Assembly (NCBI RefSeq): GCF_001458195.1
Contig: NZ_CYPU01000039.1
Location: 806,093-870,092, forward strand
From: Ruegeria atlantica
GTDB lineage: Bacteria > Pseudomonadota > Alphaproteobacteria > Rhodobacterales > Rhodobacteraceae
DNA: 64,000 bases
Direction of reading: 5' to 3'
The position numbers were made by a program, and so were the translations under genes. The stretch's first letter is position 1; each line of letters begins with the position of its first letter. Positions 47,061 through 55,724 of the stretch are shown here, in pieces. The notes under the pieces are model-generated. The model did no database searches, was not told the origin of the DNA, and saw only the letters and a list, made by a program, of their open reading frames with translations.

Positions 47061-47090
47061 TCTCAACTGACAGGTTTATGTCAGTTGAGA
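47061..47090. promoter_or_regulatory. Perfect 12-bp inverted repeat before the WYL-regulator pair
   Basis: TCTCAACTGACA (47061-47072) and its exact reverse complement TGTCAGTTGAGA (47079-47090) are separated by 6 bases. The repeat lies 41 bases before the start of the 102-residue gene and in the divergent gap with tatA. It could be the operator of the adjacent WYL regulator. No T-run follows, so it is not a terminator. Confidence 0.6.
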
Positions 47091-47131
47091 GCACGTAGAA
47101 CGGCCCTGTCCCATCAAAACAGGAGCATGAC

Positions 47132-47440
47132 GTGACACAAATCGCAGAAACCGTAACCTTCAAACTCGCGGCCGATGTAACAAAGGAGGATTTCGTTAAC
47201 ATCATGAAAGGCACCGAATCCTTTGTTCGGAACGCGGATGGCTTTGTCTTTCGGCGCCTCAGCGCTGGGGATGACGGGCTTTGGACCGACACCGTCATCT
47301 GGGCCGACATGGATTGCGCTCAATCCGCCGCCGCAGCCTTTCCAAAGCAGGATTTCGCTCCTGCGGTGATGGCCGCAATCGCGCCGGACACGGTGACTAT
47401 GCGCCACGATGCAATCCATTGGACCATCGGAGCGTCATGA
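47132..47440 (+). CDS. Small protein paired with a WYL regulator
   Basis: A 102-residue protein with a pattern close to dimeric ferredoxin-like (ABM/EthD-type) domains: AETVTFKLAADVTKEDFVNIMKG, then FVFRRLSAGDDGLWTDTVIWADM and a final MRHDAIHWTI strand. The function is unknown. The start is GTG 47132 with CAGGAG upstream. It lies 15 bases before the regulator gene, indicating an operon. Confidence 0.72.
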   Translation: MTQIAETVTFKLAADVTKEDFVNIMKGTESFVRNADGFVFRRLSAGDDGLWTDTVIWADMDCAQSAAAAFPKQDFAPAVMAAIAPDTVTMRHDAIHWTIGAS

Positions 47441-47455
47441 CAAGCAGGACATCCC

Positions 47456-48127
47456 ATGCGCCGCTCTGACCGGCTGTTCGATATCATCCAGATCCTGCGC
47501 GACGGCAAACTGCACCGTGCGCAGGACATCGCGGACCGGCTTGAGGTGTCGGTCCGCACCATCTACCGCGACATGGATACGCTGGTTGCTTCGGGCGTCC
47601 CGGTCGAGGGCGAGCGTGGCATAGGCTACATTGTGCGCGAGCAGATCACCTTGCCCCCGCTGAACCTGACCCCTGCCGAGCTTGAGGCGTTGAACCTCGG
47701 TATGGCCATCGTGGCGGAAGCCGCAGACCCCGACCTCAAGGCCGCAGCCACGTCGCTGGCCGACAAGATCGACGCCGTGTTGCCCACGCAGGTCGTGGCC
47801 GAGGCTGACAGTTGGAAATTTGCAGTCTATCCCTTTGCCGATGCGGCGCGTGGGCTGGCGCATATGGCCCCGATCCGCGCCGCCATCAAATCCCGCCAGA
47901 AACTCCGTCTGTCTTACCGTCGGATCGACGGCGTTCTGACTGATCGGGTCATACGCCCGCTGCACATGGAATACTGGGGGCGCGTCTGGACCCTGACGGC
48001 ATGGTGCGAGTTACGTCAGGGGTTCCGTGTTTTTCGCATAGACCTGATCGAAACAATCTTGCCCCTGCCCGAGGTCTTCGCAGACGAGCCCGGCAAGAGC
48101 CTTAGCGATTATGACCCGCACGCCTGA
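47456..48127 (+). CDS. HTH-WYL transcriptional regulator (YafY type)
   Basis: A 223-residue regulator. Residues 1-60 are an HTH-11 DNA-binding domain (RAQDIADRLEVSVRTIYRDMDTL), and residues 135-215 are a WYL domain (KLRLSYRRIDGVLTDRVIRPL, then WTLTAWCELRQGFRVFRID). WYL domains sense small ligands, nucleic acid or redox state. In related pairs the regulator controls its neighbour; the 12-bp repeat upstream of the pair is the likely target. Confidence 0.9.
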   Translation: MRRSDRLFDIIQILRDGKLHRAQDIADRLEVSVRTIYRDMDTLVASGVPVEGERGIGYIVREQITLPPLNLTPAELEALNLGMAIVAEAADPDLKAAATSLADKIDAVLPTQVVAEADSWKFAVYPFADAARGLAHMAPIRAAIKSRQKLRLSYRRIDGVLTDRVIRPLHMEYWGRVWTLTAWCELRQGFRVFRIDLIETILPLPEVFADEPGKSLSDYDPHA

Positions 48128-48188
48128 CAGGTCTCGTCTTCTCTCGAGTACTCTGGCAGAAGGCACATCCCGCTCGTGGCCATAACCC

Positions 48189-49358
48189 TCACCGCAGATA
48201 GGGTTCCGGATCGACAGATTCGAACCCTTTACGCACCTCGAAATGGACGTAGGCATTGTCGCCGCCGCGCAAGGAGGCGATCTTTTGGCCGCGCTTGACG
48301 CGAGCACCCTTTTTCACAGTGATGTTCTCGACATTCGCGTAGACGGTCAGCAGGTCGCTGTTGTGCTTTACCACAATGATCGGCACCTGATCCGCGTCCG
48401 CCGTGATTGCGGCAACAGTACCCGCAGCGGCAGCGTTAACCGGGCTACCCGGCGAGGCCGCAATGTCGATGCCTTCGTTCGAGCCCTTTTTATAGGTGCG
48501 GATGATCGTACCTGTGACAGGCAGTCCAAGCGCAGAATTGCTTTGCGTAGTTGGCGCTTCGGCGGTCACGTCAGGTGCGGGTTCGGCGGGCTTGATGACT
48601 TCATCCGGCAAAGGTTGCGTCGCGCTGGGCGGCGTCGGTGTCGGCGATCCCTGCCCAGGTTGGGTGATCGTAGTCGCAGGGACTGTTGTCACGGCGGCCG
48701 CCTCCTGACGGGGCGCAGGCTGGTTCTTGATAGGAATCAGCAGAAACTGTCCTTCACGCACGGTAAAGTCCGACCCCAGCCCGTTCCACTCGGCCAAGGC
48801 ATCTACCGGCACGTTATACAGGCGCGCGATCGTATACGCGGTTTCGCCGCGCTTGACCTTGTGGCGAATGGGTTCGGGTCCCGCCGGCGCAGGGGCCGGA
48901 GCAGGCGCGGCGGTTGGTTGTGCCGGTTCCAGCGTCGATGTGCGCACCGACCCATCCGCCGGAGCTGCGTCAATCGCAGTGCCTGCAATTGTCGCGATAT
49001 CGACAGAGCTGGCCGCGCTGACGGTACGGGGCAAGGCGACCACCTCGCCATCACGCAGCTGGTCCGCAGCTTGCAATCCGTTAAAACGCGCGACTTCCGC
49101 TGCCGGTAATCCGACCCGGGCAGCGATATCGCCAACCGTGTCGCCCCGGCGCGCAACGGCCACTTGATAATTGGGATAGGTGATCACGCCACGCGCATCC
49201 GGAGCAGGCCGGTTCGCGGTGGCCGCCTGCGCCGCATCGGCCGTGGAAAAACCACCGACATTGCCGCGTAGATCATAATCTATGGGGCCCTCGCATCCCG
49301 CGAGGAACGCCAAAGACGCAACACCTGCTGCGACTGCTGATTTGGAAACTGCTCTCAT
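48189..49358 (-). CDS. NlpD-like lipoprotein with two LysM domains and a degenerate LytM domain
   Basis: A 389-residue lipoprotein (lipobox LAGC, Cys22). LysM domains at about residues 67-113 (VARRGDTVGDIAARVG) and 165-212 (KVKRGETAYTIARLYN) bind peptidoglycan; a Pro/Ala/Thr linker follows; residues 275-389 form an M23/LytM fold. The catalytic positions are lost: NEGIDIA has Asn for the first His, YANVEN lacks the YAH His, and YVHFEV has Tyr for the first His of HxH. This is the pattern of NlpD/EnvC-type activators that switch on amidases without cutting peptidoglycan themselves. It follows pcm by 63 bases, the usual surE-pcm-nlpD order. Confidence 0.9.
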   Translation of the reverse strand: MRAVSKSAVAAGVASLAFLAGCEGPIDYDLRGNVGGFSTADAAQAATANRPAPDARGVITYPNYQVAVARRGDTVGDIAARVGLPAAEVARFNGLQAADQLRDGEVVALPRTVSAASSVDIATIAGTAIDAAPADGSVRTSTLEPAQPTAAPAPAPAPAGPEPIRHKVKRGETAYTIARLYNVPVDALAEWNGLGSDFTVREGQFLLIPIKNQPAPRQEAAAVTTVPATTITQPGQGSPTPTPPSATQPLPDEVIKPAEPAPDVTAEAPTTQSNSALGLPVTGTIIRTYKKGSNEGIDIAASPGSPVNAAAAGTVAAITADADQVPIIVVKHNSDLLTVYANVENITVKKGARVKRGQKIASLRGGDNAYVHFEVRKGFESVDPEPYLR

Positions 49359-49421
49359 TTTACTGTCCTCACCGCCTGCCCCTGTTGTCCGGGGTTCCAG
49401 CGCTTATCGCGAAATATTTCT

Positions 49422-50072
49422 TTACGCTCCGTCTTTGCCAAGCCCTTCTAGCAGGGGCACGAACCGAACGGGCAACAATTCATCATAGTCCAGGCCGGTC
49501 TCAGTGCGTCTGACCCGGATCAGGGTCTGAACCGCATCCGACTGTCCCACCGGCAAAACCATGATACCGCCGATTTTGAGCTGCGCCAAGAGCGGCCCGG
49601 GCGGGTCCTCGGCAGCGGCCGTCACAATGATACGATCAAACGGGGCTTGTTCCGACAAACCGAACGACCCATCCGACAGCATCGCCGTCACATTGGTCAT
49701 TCCCAATTCTCGAAACAGCTCGCCGGTTTCGCGCACCAGACGTTTATGACGTTCGACCGTATAGACCCGGCGCGCCAGCTTGGACAGAACCGCGGCCTGA
49801 TAGCCCGAGCCTGTACCAACCTCCAGCACCGTGTCACGAGGGCGCACATCCAGCGCCTGCGTCATCAGCCCCACAACCGAAGGCTGGCTGATCGTCTGGC
49901 CACAGGCGATCGGCAGCGGTGTATCCTCATAAGCGCGCTCAGCGAACAGACCCTTGACGAAACGGCCCCGATCGACCTGTTCCATCGCAGCCAGAACGCG
50001 CGCATCCGTTACCCCGCGCGACCGCAGGGCAAAGAGGAACTGCATGGTTGTTTCTGGATCAAGTCCGCTCAT
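49422..50072 (-). CDS. pcm: Protein-L-isoaspartate O-methyltransferase
   Basis: A 216-residue SAM enzyme that methylates isoaspartyl residues as the first step of repairing aged proteins. Landmarks: [22 protein letters not shown] and the SAM motif [15 protein letters not shown], then [11 protein letters not shown]. Its start overlaps the surE stop by 4 bases. Length is normal. Confidence 0.95.
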   Translation of the reverse strand: MSGLDPETTMQFLFALRSRGVTDARVLAAMEQVDRGRFVKGLFAERAYEDTPLPIACGQTISQPSVVGLMTQALDVRPRDTVLEVGTGSGYQAAVLSKLARRVYTVERHKRLVRETGELFRELGMTNVTAMLSDGSFGLSEQAPFDRIIVTAAAEDPPGPLLAQLKIGGIMVLPVGQSDAVQTLIRVRRTETGLDYDELLPVRFVPLLEGLGKDGA

Positions 50073-50851
50073 TCGATCGACTTCAGTTGTTCCAGAACGT
50101 CATGGGCCGTCAGGTCCGCACGCATCGGTGTGACCGAGATGTAGCCCCCAAGATTTACCGCCGCATCCGTGCCGGGTGCGGTCGGGTTGTGCTGATAGCC
50201 GCCCTTGATCCACAGGAACCGCCGACCCGAGGGCGAGCTGTGCGGTTCAACCGTGAAATTGGTATCCCGGCGAAAACCCTGCGGCGCGATGCGCGTCCCC
50301 AGAACCTCATCCGCCGGCACAGGTGGGAAATTCACGTTGTAAAACAGGCGGTAATCGCCCTGCTCTTCAGGCGTTGCTTTCAGAATTCGCCGCACGAGGT
50401 CGGCCCCGTAACGCGTTGCAGCCTCAAAAGGATCATCCAGACCAAGATTGCGCGGTCCGAAATACTGCGACAAGGCAATCGCAGGAATACCCTGCAGGGC
50501 GGCTTCCATCGCCCCACCCACCGTGCCGGAATACAGCGTGTTCTCGGCCGAATTGTTGCCCCGGTTCACTCCGGACAAAACCAGATCCGGCGGCGTGTCC
50601 TTCATGACGTCGTGCAGCCCGGCCAACACACAGTCAGCGGGTGAGCCTTCGGCGGCATAGCGGCGTTCGCCGAGCTTGGCGACCATCATCGGGTGGGTAT
50701 AGCTGATGCAGTGGCCGACACCCGATTGTTCGAACGCAGGTGCCACGACCCAAACCTCACCATCCGGGCCTGCCAAATCGGCGGCAATCGCCTCAAGTGC
50801 GATCAGCCCCGGGGCATTGATCCCGTCATCATTGGTCAGAAGTATACGCAT
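50069..50851 (-). CDS. surE: 5'/3'-nucleotidase SurE
   Basis: A 260-residue metal-dependent nucleotidase of stress survival. The N-terminal metal motif [12 protein letters not shown] and the later SGVNRGNN with the catalytic Asn/Ser pocket are present. ATG 50851 begins [10 protein letters not shown] as usual; ATG 50860 is in frame as an alternative. In E. coli surE-pcm-nlpD share an operon, matching this layout. Confidence 0.95.
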   Translation of the reverse strand: MRILLTNDDGINAPGLIALEAIAADLAGPDGEVWVVAPAFEQSGVGHCISYTHPMMVAKLGERRYAAEGSPADCVLAGLHDVMKDTPPDLVLSGVNRGNNSAENTLYSGTVGGAMEAALQGIPAIALSQYFGPRNLGLDDPFEAATRYGADLVRRILKATPEEQGDYRLFYNVNFPPVPADEVLGTRIAPQGFRRDTNFTVEPHSSPSGRRFLWIKGGYQHNPTAPGTDAAVNLGGYISVTPMRADLTAHDVLEQLKSIE

Positions 50852-50971
50852 AAGCCCCATCCACCCGGCGTTTTGCCCTTGATAGACCCGCCCCCGCGTC
50901 GCGGCAAGCAAAGCGCGCGTCCAATCTGATGCTTTCGCGCACCACTTGGCGCTAAACTGTGACTTTCCAGC

Positions 50972-52057
50972 CTAAACCGGGAATACGAAACACCTGTCAC
51001 GGCGGATGGTAAGCCACATGACCCGTCCCGGACTGGGAACAAAGACATTGGGCACCGTCGCCCTCAGGATCGAGCCGTCATGGTCCATCCGAAATTCAAC
51101 AAGGCTTTCGTTGCCCAAAAACCGCGCCCGCTCGACCACGCCCCGCGCGGCAACGCCGTCGGTCGGTGTCGGCAGCGGCCCCTTGCCGTTACGGTCAAAG
51201 TCCAACCGCACGTGCTGAGGGCGGAATACGATTTCGACATCTGTATTGTCCGGAACGCCGGGCGCCAGAAATTGCCCGAATGGCGTTTCGGCCAAGGCCC
51301 CATTCACCTTGGATTGTAAAACATTGATATCACTAAAAAAGGCCACCGCCGCCTTGTCCGCCGGGCGGGTAAAGACGTTGTAGGGCGCGCCTTGTTGCAC
51401 GACTTTTCCCCGCCGCATCAGGGCGATTTCATCCGCCATGCGCATCGCTTCTTCCGGCTCATGCGTGACTAGAACAACTGCGGCGTCCTCTTCCTTGAGG
51501 ATCGCAAGCGTTTCATCCCGAATGCCGTCCCGCAACCGGTTGTCGAGGCCCGAGAAAGGCTCGTCCATCAGCATGATCCGCGGACGCGGGGCCAATGCGC
51601 GAGCCAGTGCCACACGTTGCTGCTCGCCACCTGACAGATGATGCGGGTAGTCGTCGACGAAACGCACCAGGTCGACCTTGCGCAGCAGCGCTTCGACGCG
51701 GGCGCGTTTTTCGTCCCTATGCCCCTTCAGGCCAAAGGCCACATTGTCGGCAACGCTGAGATGCGGAAACAGGGCAAAGTCCTGAAACATCAGCCCTATT
51801 TCACGCCGTTCGGGCGGCACACGAAACACCGTGTCACAGATCAACTTGCCATCGACATAGATTTCACCGGATTCCTGCATCTCGACCCCGGCGATCATGC
51901 GCAGGGTTGTCGACTTGCCGCAGCCCGAAGGCCCCAACAGACAAGTCACCTGCCCCGCTCGCACCGTCAGCGAGACATCATCCACAACAACCCGCCCTTC
52001 ATACCGGGCGATCAGATTTCGGATTTCCAACCGAGGAGGAGTAGCGTTTTCTGTCAC
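50972..52057 (-). CDS. ABC transporter ATPase of the FbpC/iron type, without a permease nearby
   Basis: A 361-residue importer ATPase: Walker A LLGPSGCGKST, Q-loop MFQDFALFPHL, signature LSGGEQQRVALARAL, Walker B IMLMDEPF and switch His in VTHEPEEAM. The C-terminal 130 residues are a TOBE-type domain (IVFRPQHVRLDF). The F-P-H-L pattern matches ferric-iron or polyamine/thiosulfate importers. No binding protein or permease is adjacent, so its partners are elsewhere. The start is GTG 52057; a TTG at 52114 is possible but adds a Pro-rich extension. Confidence 0.88.
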   Translation of the reverse strand: MTENATPPRLEIRNLIARYEGRVVVDDVSLTVRAGQVTCLLGPSGCGKSTTLRMIAGVEMQESGEIYVDGKLICDTVFRVPPERREIGLMFQDFALFPHLSVADNVAFGLKGHRDEKRARVEALLRKVDLVRFVDDYPHHLSGGEQQRVALARALAPRPRIMLMDEPFSGLDNRLRDGIRDETLAILKEEDAAVVLVTHEPEEAMRMADEIALMRRGKVVQQGAPYNVFTRPADKAAVAFFSDINVLQSKVNGALAETPFGQFLAPGVPDNTDVEIVFRPQHVRLDFDRNGKGPLPTPTDGVAARGVVERARFLGNESLVEFRMDHDGSILRATVPNVFVPSPGRVMWLTIRRDRCFVFPV

Positions 52058-52137
52058 CGATGGGCCCCGTTGCCTTTCCCGATCAATTCCATCGGGCTTA
52101 GGCGGGGATAACAACCCCGCCCCTCAGGTGCAAGAGA

Positions 52138-53184
52138 TCAGCAACAGCCGCCGGATGGGGCCCCGCCCGTTGCTTCAAACGGGCTTTCACCACCGCAGCC
52201 TTCGAATATCCCGTAGTGGGTCGAGAAATCACCGATGAACTCAAAATGCCTCGCGAAACGCGTGTCTTTCAACATCATCCACGTGTTGCCGCAGACAGGA
52301 AAAACCTTGCCCGCCTCGATCGCGTGGTGATCATCTAGCTCGAACAGATGCGGGGCGTTCGGGATGGTGCCCTTGTAGATCACGGCCTGACCGTAATCCT
52401 CGCACGCAGGCTCCAACTCGGGCAGCTTGAACAGGCGGTAGGTGGCGGACAGGAATTTGAGAGTCGCAACACGCTCTTCGAGCACCGCGTTTTCGATGGT
52501 CAGCGGACGATGCGTGACCCGGCGCGGATCACCAAAGCCTGCCTTACGCGACATCGACAGGAAATCGTTCCAATACAACGCGCCGGACAGGCATTCACCG
52601 TACAAAACCTCATCCTCGGCCATCTCTTTAGGCACTCGGCGGTCGGCGTAGACGTCCGAGAAATACATCTCGCCCCCGTCTTTCAACAACCGGTGCGCGC
52701 CGCGCAAAACAGCCTCTTTATCGGTGGCCAGATTGATCACGCAGTTCGAGACGATAATGTCAAAAGAACCGGGTTCCAGGTCAAGCTCATCCAGCTTTTC
52801 GATATAGCCATGGTGGAATTCCACATTGCTGTCAGAATGCCCAAAGGCTTGCGCGTGATAATCCTGATGCGCGCGCGCTACGTCCAATTGCTCCGGCGTC
52901 ATGTCCACGCCGACAACCCTTCCCTTTTCACCTATCATGGCAGACAGGGCATAAACATCACGTCCCGCACCACAGCCGAGATCCAGAATGCTCATCCCCT
53001 CAAGGTCGTGCGGAGCGATCAGACCGCAGCCATAGTAGCGCGTCAGAACTTCGTCATGAATTTTCGACAGGATCTTTTTGACATGATCCGGCATGTCATC
53101 AGGCGTACAACACGCGTTTGTCTGCAAGTCCGAGCTGCCCTGCAAGACTTCGCCATAGTAATTCTGCACTGACTCATGCTTCAT
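52138..53184 (-). CDS. Arsenite S-adenosylmethyltransferase-like protein (ArsM)
   Basis: A 348-residue SAM methyltransferase with motif I ILDLGCGAGRDVY. Cysteines at residues 25/26 (NACCTPDD), 53 (YYGCGL), 148 (SNCVIN) and 198 (YGECLSGAL) match the arsenite-binding set of ArsM enzymes; the spacing of 50 between Cys148 and Cys198 equals that of Cys174/Cys224 in the algal ArsM. The chain ends GGCC, adding two more thiols. ArsM methylates arsenite to volatile species. No arsR, arsB or arsC is beside it. A role in other metalloid chemistry is possible. Confidence 0.88.
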   Translation of the reverse strand: MKHESVQNYYGEVLQGSSDLQTNACCTPDDMPDHVKKILSKIHDEVLTRYYGCGLIAPHDLEGMSILDLGCGAGRDVYALSAMIGEKGRVVGVDMTPEQLDVARAHQDYHAQAFGHSDSNVEFHHGYIEKLDELDLEPGSFDIIVSNCVINLATDKEAVLRGAHRLLKDGGEMYFSDVYADRRVPKEMAEDEVLYGECLSGALYWNDFLSMSRKAGFGDPRRVTHRPLTIENAVLEERVATLKFLSATYRLFKLPELEPACEDYGQAVIYKGTIPNAPHLFELDDHHAIEAGKVFPVCGNTWMMLKDTRFARHFEFIGDFSTHYGIFEGCGGESPFEATGGAPSGGCC

Positions 53185-53289
53185 CGCGGTTATCCTTCTG
53201 TCTGATGGCCGCATAGCAGCTAATGCAGTGCGGGGATTGGCGCAATCCGAGCACTTGCGATCTGACGAAGGCGTGAGGATTCTTTGGCC

Positions 53290-54402
53290 TCACGCCAGCA
53301 GTTCAAAATCCACACCCGCACGTAATTTGCCGTTCACCTGAACCTCAAGGCGATGTGCTCCGGGAACCAGTTTGAACGTGGTCGCGTCGCCCTTGAGCTT
53401 ATGCTTTTTGCTCAACGTCAGGCCGCCGTCCTTCAACAAAGCTTGTTTCAGCTTATGAACTTTGGCTGAGGTTTTTCCGCCAGGTCGTTGAAAGTGCACG
53501 ATGTAATCCACAAGAACCGGTTGCTGATCCTTACCATTCAGCACAACATCAAACTCCAGCGCGTCACCGATCCGGGCCTCGCGTTTGATCGTGACATCGG
53601 CCGAAACCTTGGCGTCCGGGTCAAAACCCAGAGCCTTCATGGCGCGCGGATGTCCAGCTTTCACAAGACCACGCAAGGTGTGCGAGGTCATCCAGTCCAA
53701 CTCATCCTGATCCTGTTGCCCTCTTGTGTCCCAATCCTGCAACCGGTCCAAAACCAGATCGGGGTCTTTTTTGGTGATGTCGTTCAGGTGGTTGGCCACC
53801 GACCGCGTGACATATCGCGTCCCATCGGCATGCAGCCGATTCAGTAGAGGCAGCGGATCGGTCAGGTCCAGCCCCACCGCCTGCCCCCAAGGCAAGCGCG
53901 GCCGTGTGCCTTCGCTAACCAATCGTCGCACGTGATAGCTGTCATGCGCGCACCATTCATTCATCCTCGACAGCACCAAATCCTGATGGGCGTTGAGGAA
54001 CGGGCGGATGGCCCATTCCATCGAAAACCTCTGGGTTAGTTCCTCAAGCACATCCAATGCCTGCGCCGGATGGTCTATCCCCACGGCAACAACCCACTCA
54101 CCTAATGGCGCAAAGATGAAATCCCCAAAATCGTCATCCGTTTTGCTGGGATCCAAAGGCGGCGGCAAAGCGCGCAACAGTGTTGGTGCGATCTGAGTCA
54201 CATCACCCGGAACGGCCTGTTGCAAGCACTCGGCAATCCAGGCCATCCGCTCTTTCAATTCCAGATCCAGAAGGCGCGACATGACCTGCGCCTGAAATGA
54301 ATTGGCATCAAAAGACGGGTCTGCGCCCGCGAAAAGCCCTGCCAAATAGCAGGTCTTTTCCGCGTTAAACAATTGATCCTTAAGTGAGAAGTTCTGTGCC
54401 AT
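53290..54402 (-). CDS. AlkC/AlkD-like HEAT-repeat DNA alkylation repair protein
   Basis: A 370-residue protein. Residues 1-260 are helical HEAT-type repeats in the AlkC/AlkD pattern (RPFLNAHQDLVLSRMNEWCAH, HVRRLVSEGTRPRLPWG, VTRSVANHLNDITKKDPDLV), where a DNA glycosylase removes 3-methyladenine-type lesions. The last 90 residues (REARIGDALEFDVVLNG .. FKLVPGAHRLEVQVNG) look like an Ig-like beta domain, a combination reported for AlkC-type enzymes. ATG 54402 is used, two bases after the SDR stop, so they probably form an operon. Confidence 0.83.
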   Translation of the reverse strand: MAQNFSLKDQLFNAEKTCYLAGLFAGADPSFDANSFQAQVMSRLLDLELKERMAWIAECLQQAVPGDVTQIAPTLLRALPPPLDPSKTDDDFGDFIFAPLGEWVVAVGIDHPAQALDVLEELTQRFSMEWAIRPFLNAHQDLVLSRMNEWCAHDSYHVRRLVSEGTRPRLPWGQAVGLDLTDPLPLLNRLHADGTRYVTRSVANHLNDITKKDPDLVLDRLQDWDTRGQQDQDELDWMTSHTLRGLVKAGHPRAMKALGFDPDAKVSADVTIKREARIGDALEFDVVLNGKDQQPVLVDYIVHFQRPGGKTSAKVHKLKQALLKDGGLTLSKKHKLKGDATTFKLVPGAHRLEVQVNGKLRAGVDFELLA

Positions 54403-54404
54403 GG

Positions 54405-55184
54405 TCACATCGTCATGTTGGTCGCGCCGCCGTCCAGCAGGATGTTTTGCCCGACGATGAACCCGGCATGCTGCGAACAAAGGAACGCACAGGCTGCACC
54501 AAATTCTTCACGCGTTCCATACCGGCGCGCCGGGATGGTTGCCGCGCGTTCAGCGCGCGCCTCGTCCATCGAAATTCCTTTTTGCGCCGCGACACCACCA
54601 TCCAATGAGTCCGCCCGGTCAGTGGTGTGAATGCCCGGCAGCAAGTTGTTGATCGTTACACCTTTTGGTGCAACCTGACGCGCAGTTCCGGCAACATAAC
54701 CTGTCAGTCCGGTCCGGGCTGCATTCGACAGACCCAGCGCAGGGATCGGTGCGCGCACGGATTGCGAGGTGATATTCACCACCCGACCCCAGCCCTTGCC
54801 CATCATCCCCGGCAACAGTGCCTTCATGAAGGCAATCGGCGTCAGCATGTTGGAGTCCAGCGCCTTAATAAAATCGTCACGATCCCAGTCCGACCACAAA
54901 CCGGGCGGCGGGCCACCGGCATTTGTCACAAGAATATCAACATCCTGCGCGACTTTTATCACCTGTTCTTGCCCGTCAACCGAGGTCACATCGCAGGCGA
55001 CAGTTTGCACGTCCACCCCATGTTCAGATCGCAGGCGCGTGGCCTCGGCTTCCAAAGCCTCAGACCCGCGCGCGTTCATCACCAGATCAACGCCGGCCGC
55101 TGCAAGCGCCTCGGCACAACCCAGACCCAAACCTTTGCTACTGGCGCAGACCAGCGCACGTTTACCTTTGATCCCAAGATCCAT
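54405..55184 (-). CDS. Atypical short-chain dehydrogenase-like protein without the YxxxK pair
   Basis: A 259-residue SDR-fold protein. The cofactor motif is CASSKGLGLG (residues 13-22), in place of TGASxGIG. Ser140 (NITS) is kept, but where Tyr and Lys should follow (positions 153 and 157) the protein has Ser153 and Arg157 in LSNAARTGL. The C-terminal ILLDGGATNM is normal. This fits the BKR-like SDR subgroup known to lack the classical tetrad; catalysis may use other residues or be absent. GGAGGATC precedes ATG 55184. Confidence 0.88.
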   Translation of the reverse strand: MDLGIKGKRALVCASSKGLGLGCAEALAAAGVDLVMNARGSEALEAEATRLRSEHGVDVQTVACDVTSVDGQEQVIKVAQDVDILVTNAGGPPPGLWSDWDRDDFIKALDSNMLTPIAFMKALLPGMMGKGWGRVVNITSQSVRAPIPALGLSNAARTGLTGYVAGTARQVAPKGVTINNLLPGIHTTDRADSLDGGVAAQKGISMDEARAERAATIPARRYGTREEFGAACAFLCSQHAGFIVGQNILLDGGATNMTM

Positions 55185-55252
55185 CTGATCCTCCCTGTAT
55201 TTGCCGCACATCTAGCACCAGCCTTTCAGGGAAGACCAGAAACCAAAACACG

Positions 55253-55615
55253 TTAGTAAAAGAACTCTTCGCGCACGATCTTACCATCCGCCACGTGGTA
55301 AATGGCGACCTCACGCATATCAAAGCTGTCACCGCTTTCCTTCACTGTGCCCTGCACCTCGAAAATTACGGCAAAGCGGTCGTCACCATGCATAAAGGGA
55401 TCGCTGACCGAGGCGCCGGTCACGTCATGCGCGCCTTCCCACCATTCGTGTTTGCCGCGGATCGCGTCGCGCCCGGCGACTTCGCGCCCCATACCCGAGT
55501 AATCCACAGCTTCGACAGAAACGGCATTGTCTGCATAGAGCTTATCCAAATTCGCTTTGGCCCGGCCCTCGCGGCAACCAGCGACCAGTTCGTTTGCGAT
55601 TTCTTTTAAATTCAT
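55253..55615 (-). CDS. SnoaL-like / NTF2-fold protein
   Basis: A 120-residue protein with the NTF2-like pattern: helix NELVAGCREGRAKANLDKLY, the GREVAGRDAIRGKHEWWEG segment, and the strands RFAVIFEVQGTVKESG and VAIYHVADGKIVREEFF. No specific activity is inferable. It stands 68 bases before the SDR and probably starts the SnoaL-SDR-AlkC unit. GGAGAG precedes ATG 55615; the GTG just before it is disregarded. Confidence 0.75.
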   Translation of the reverse strand: MNLKEIANELVAGCREGRAKANLDKLYADNAVSVEAVDYSGMGREVAGRDAIRGKHEWWEGAHDVTGASVSDPFMHGDDRFAVIFEVQGTVKESGDSFDMREVAIYHVADGKIVREEFFY

Positions 55616-55724
55616 CACACCTCTCCATCATTTGTTCACTATATGTTCTTTTTGCCATTATCAGGCGATTCTGAACACCCCCTTTGTCTTGCCTCGGCAG
55701 AATTCCCCGCATATACGCGCGTTC

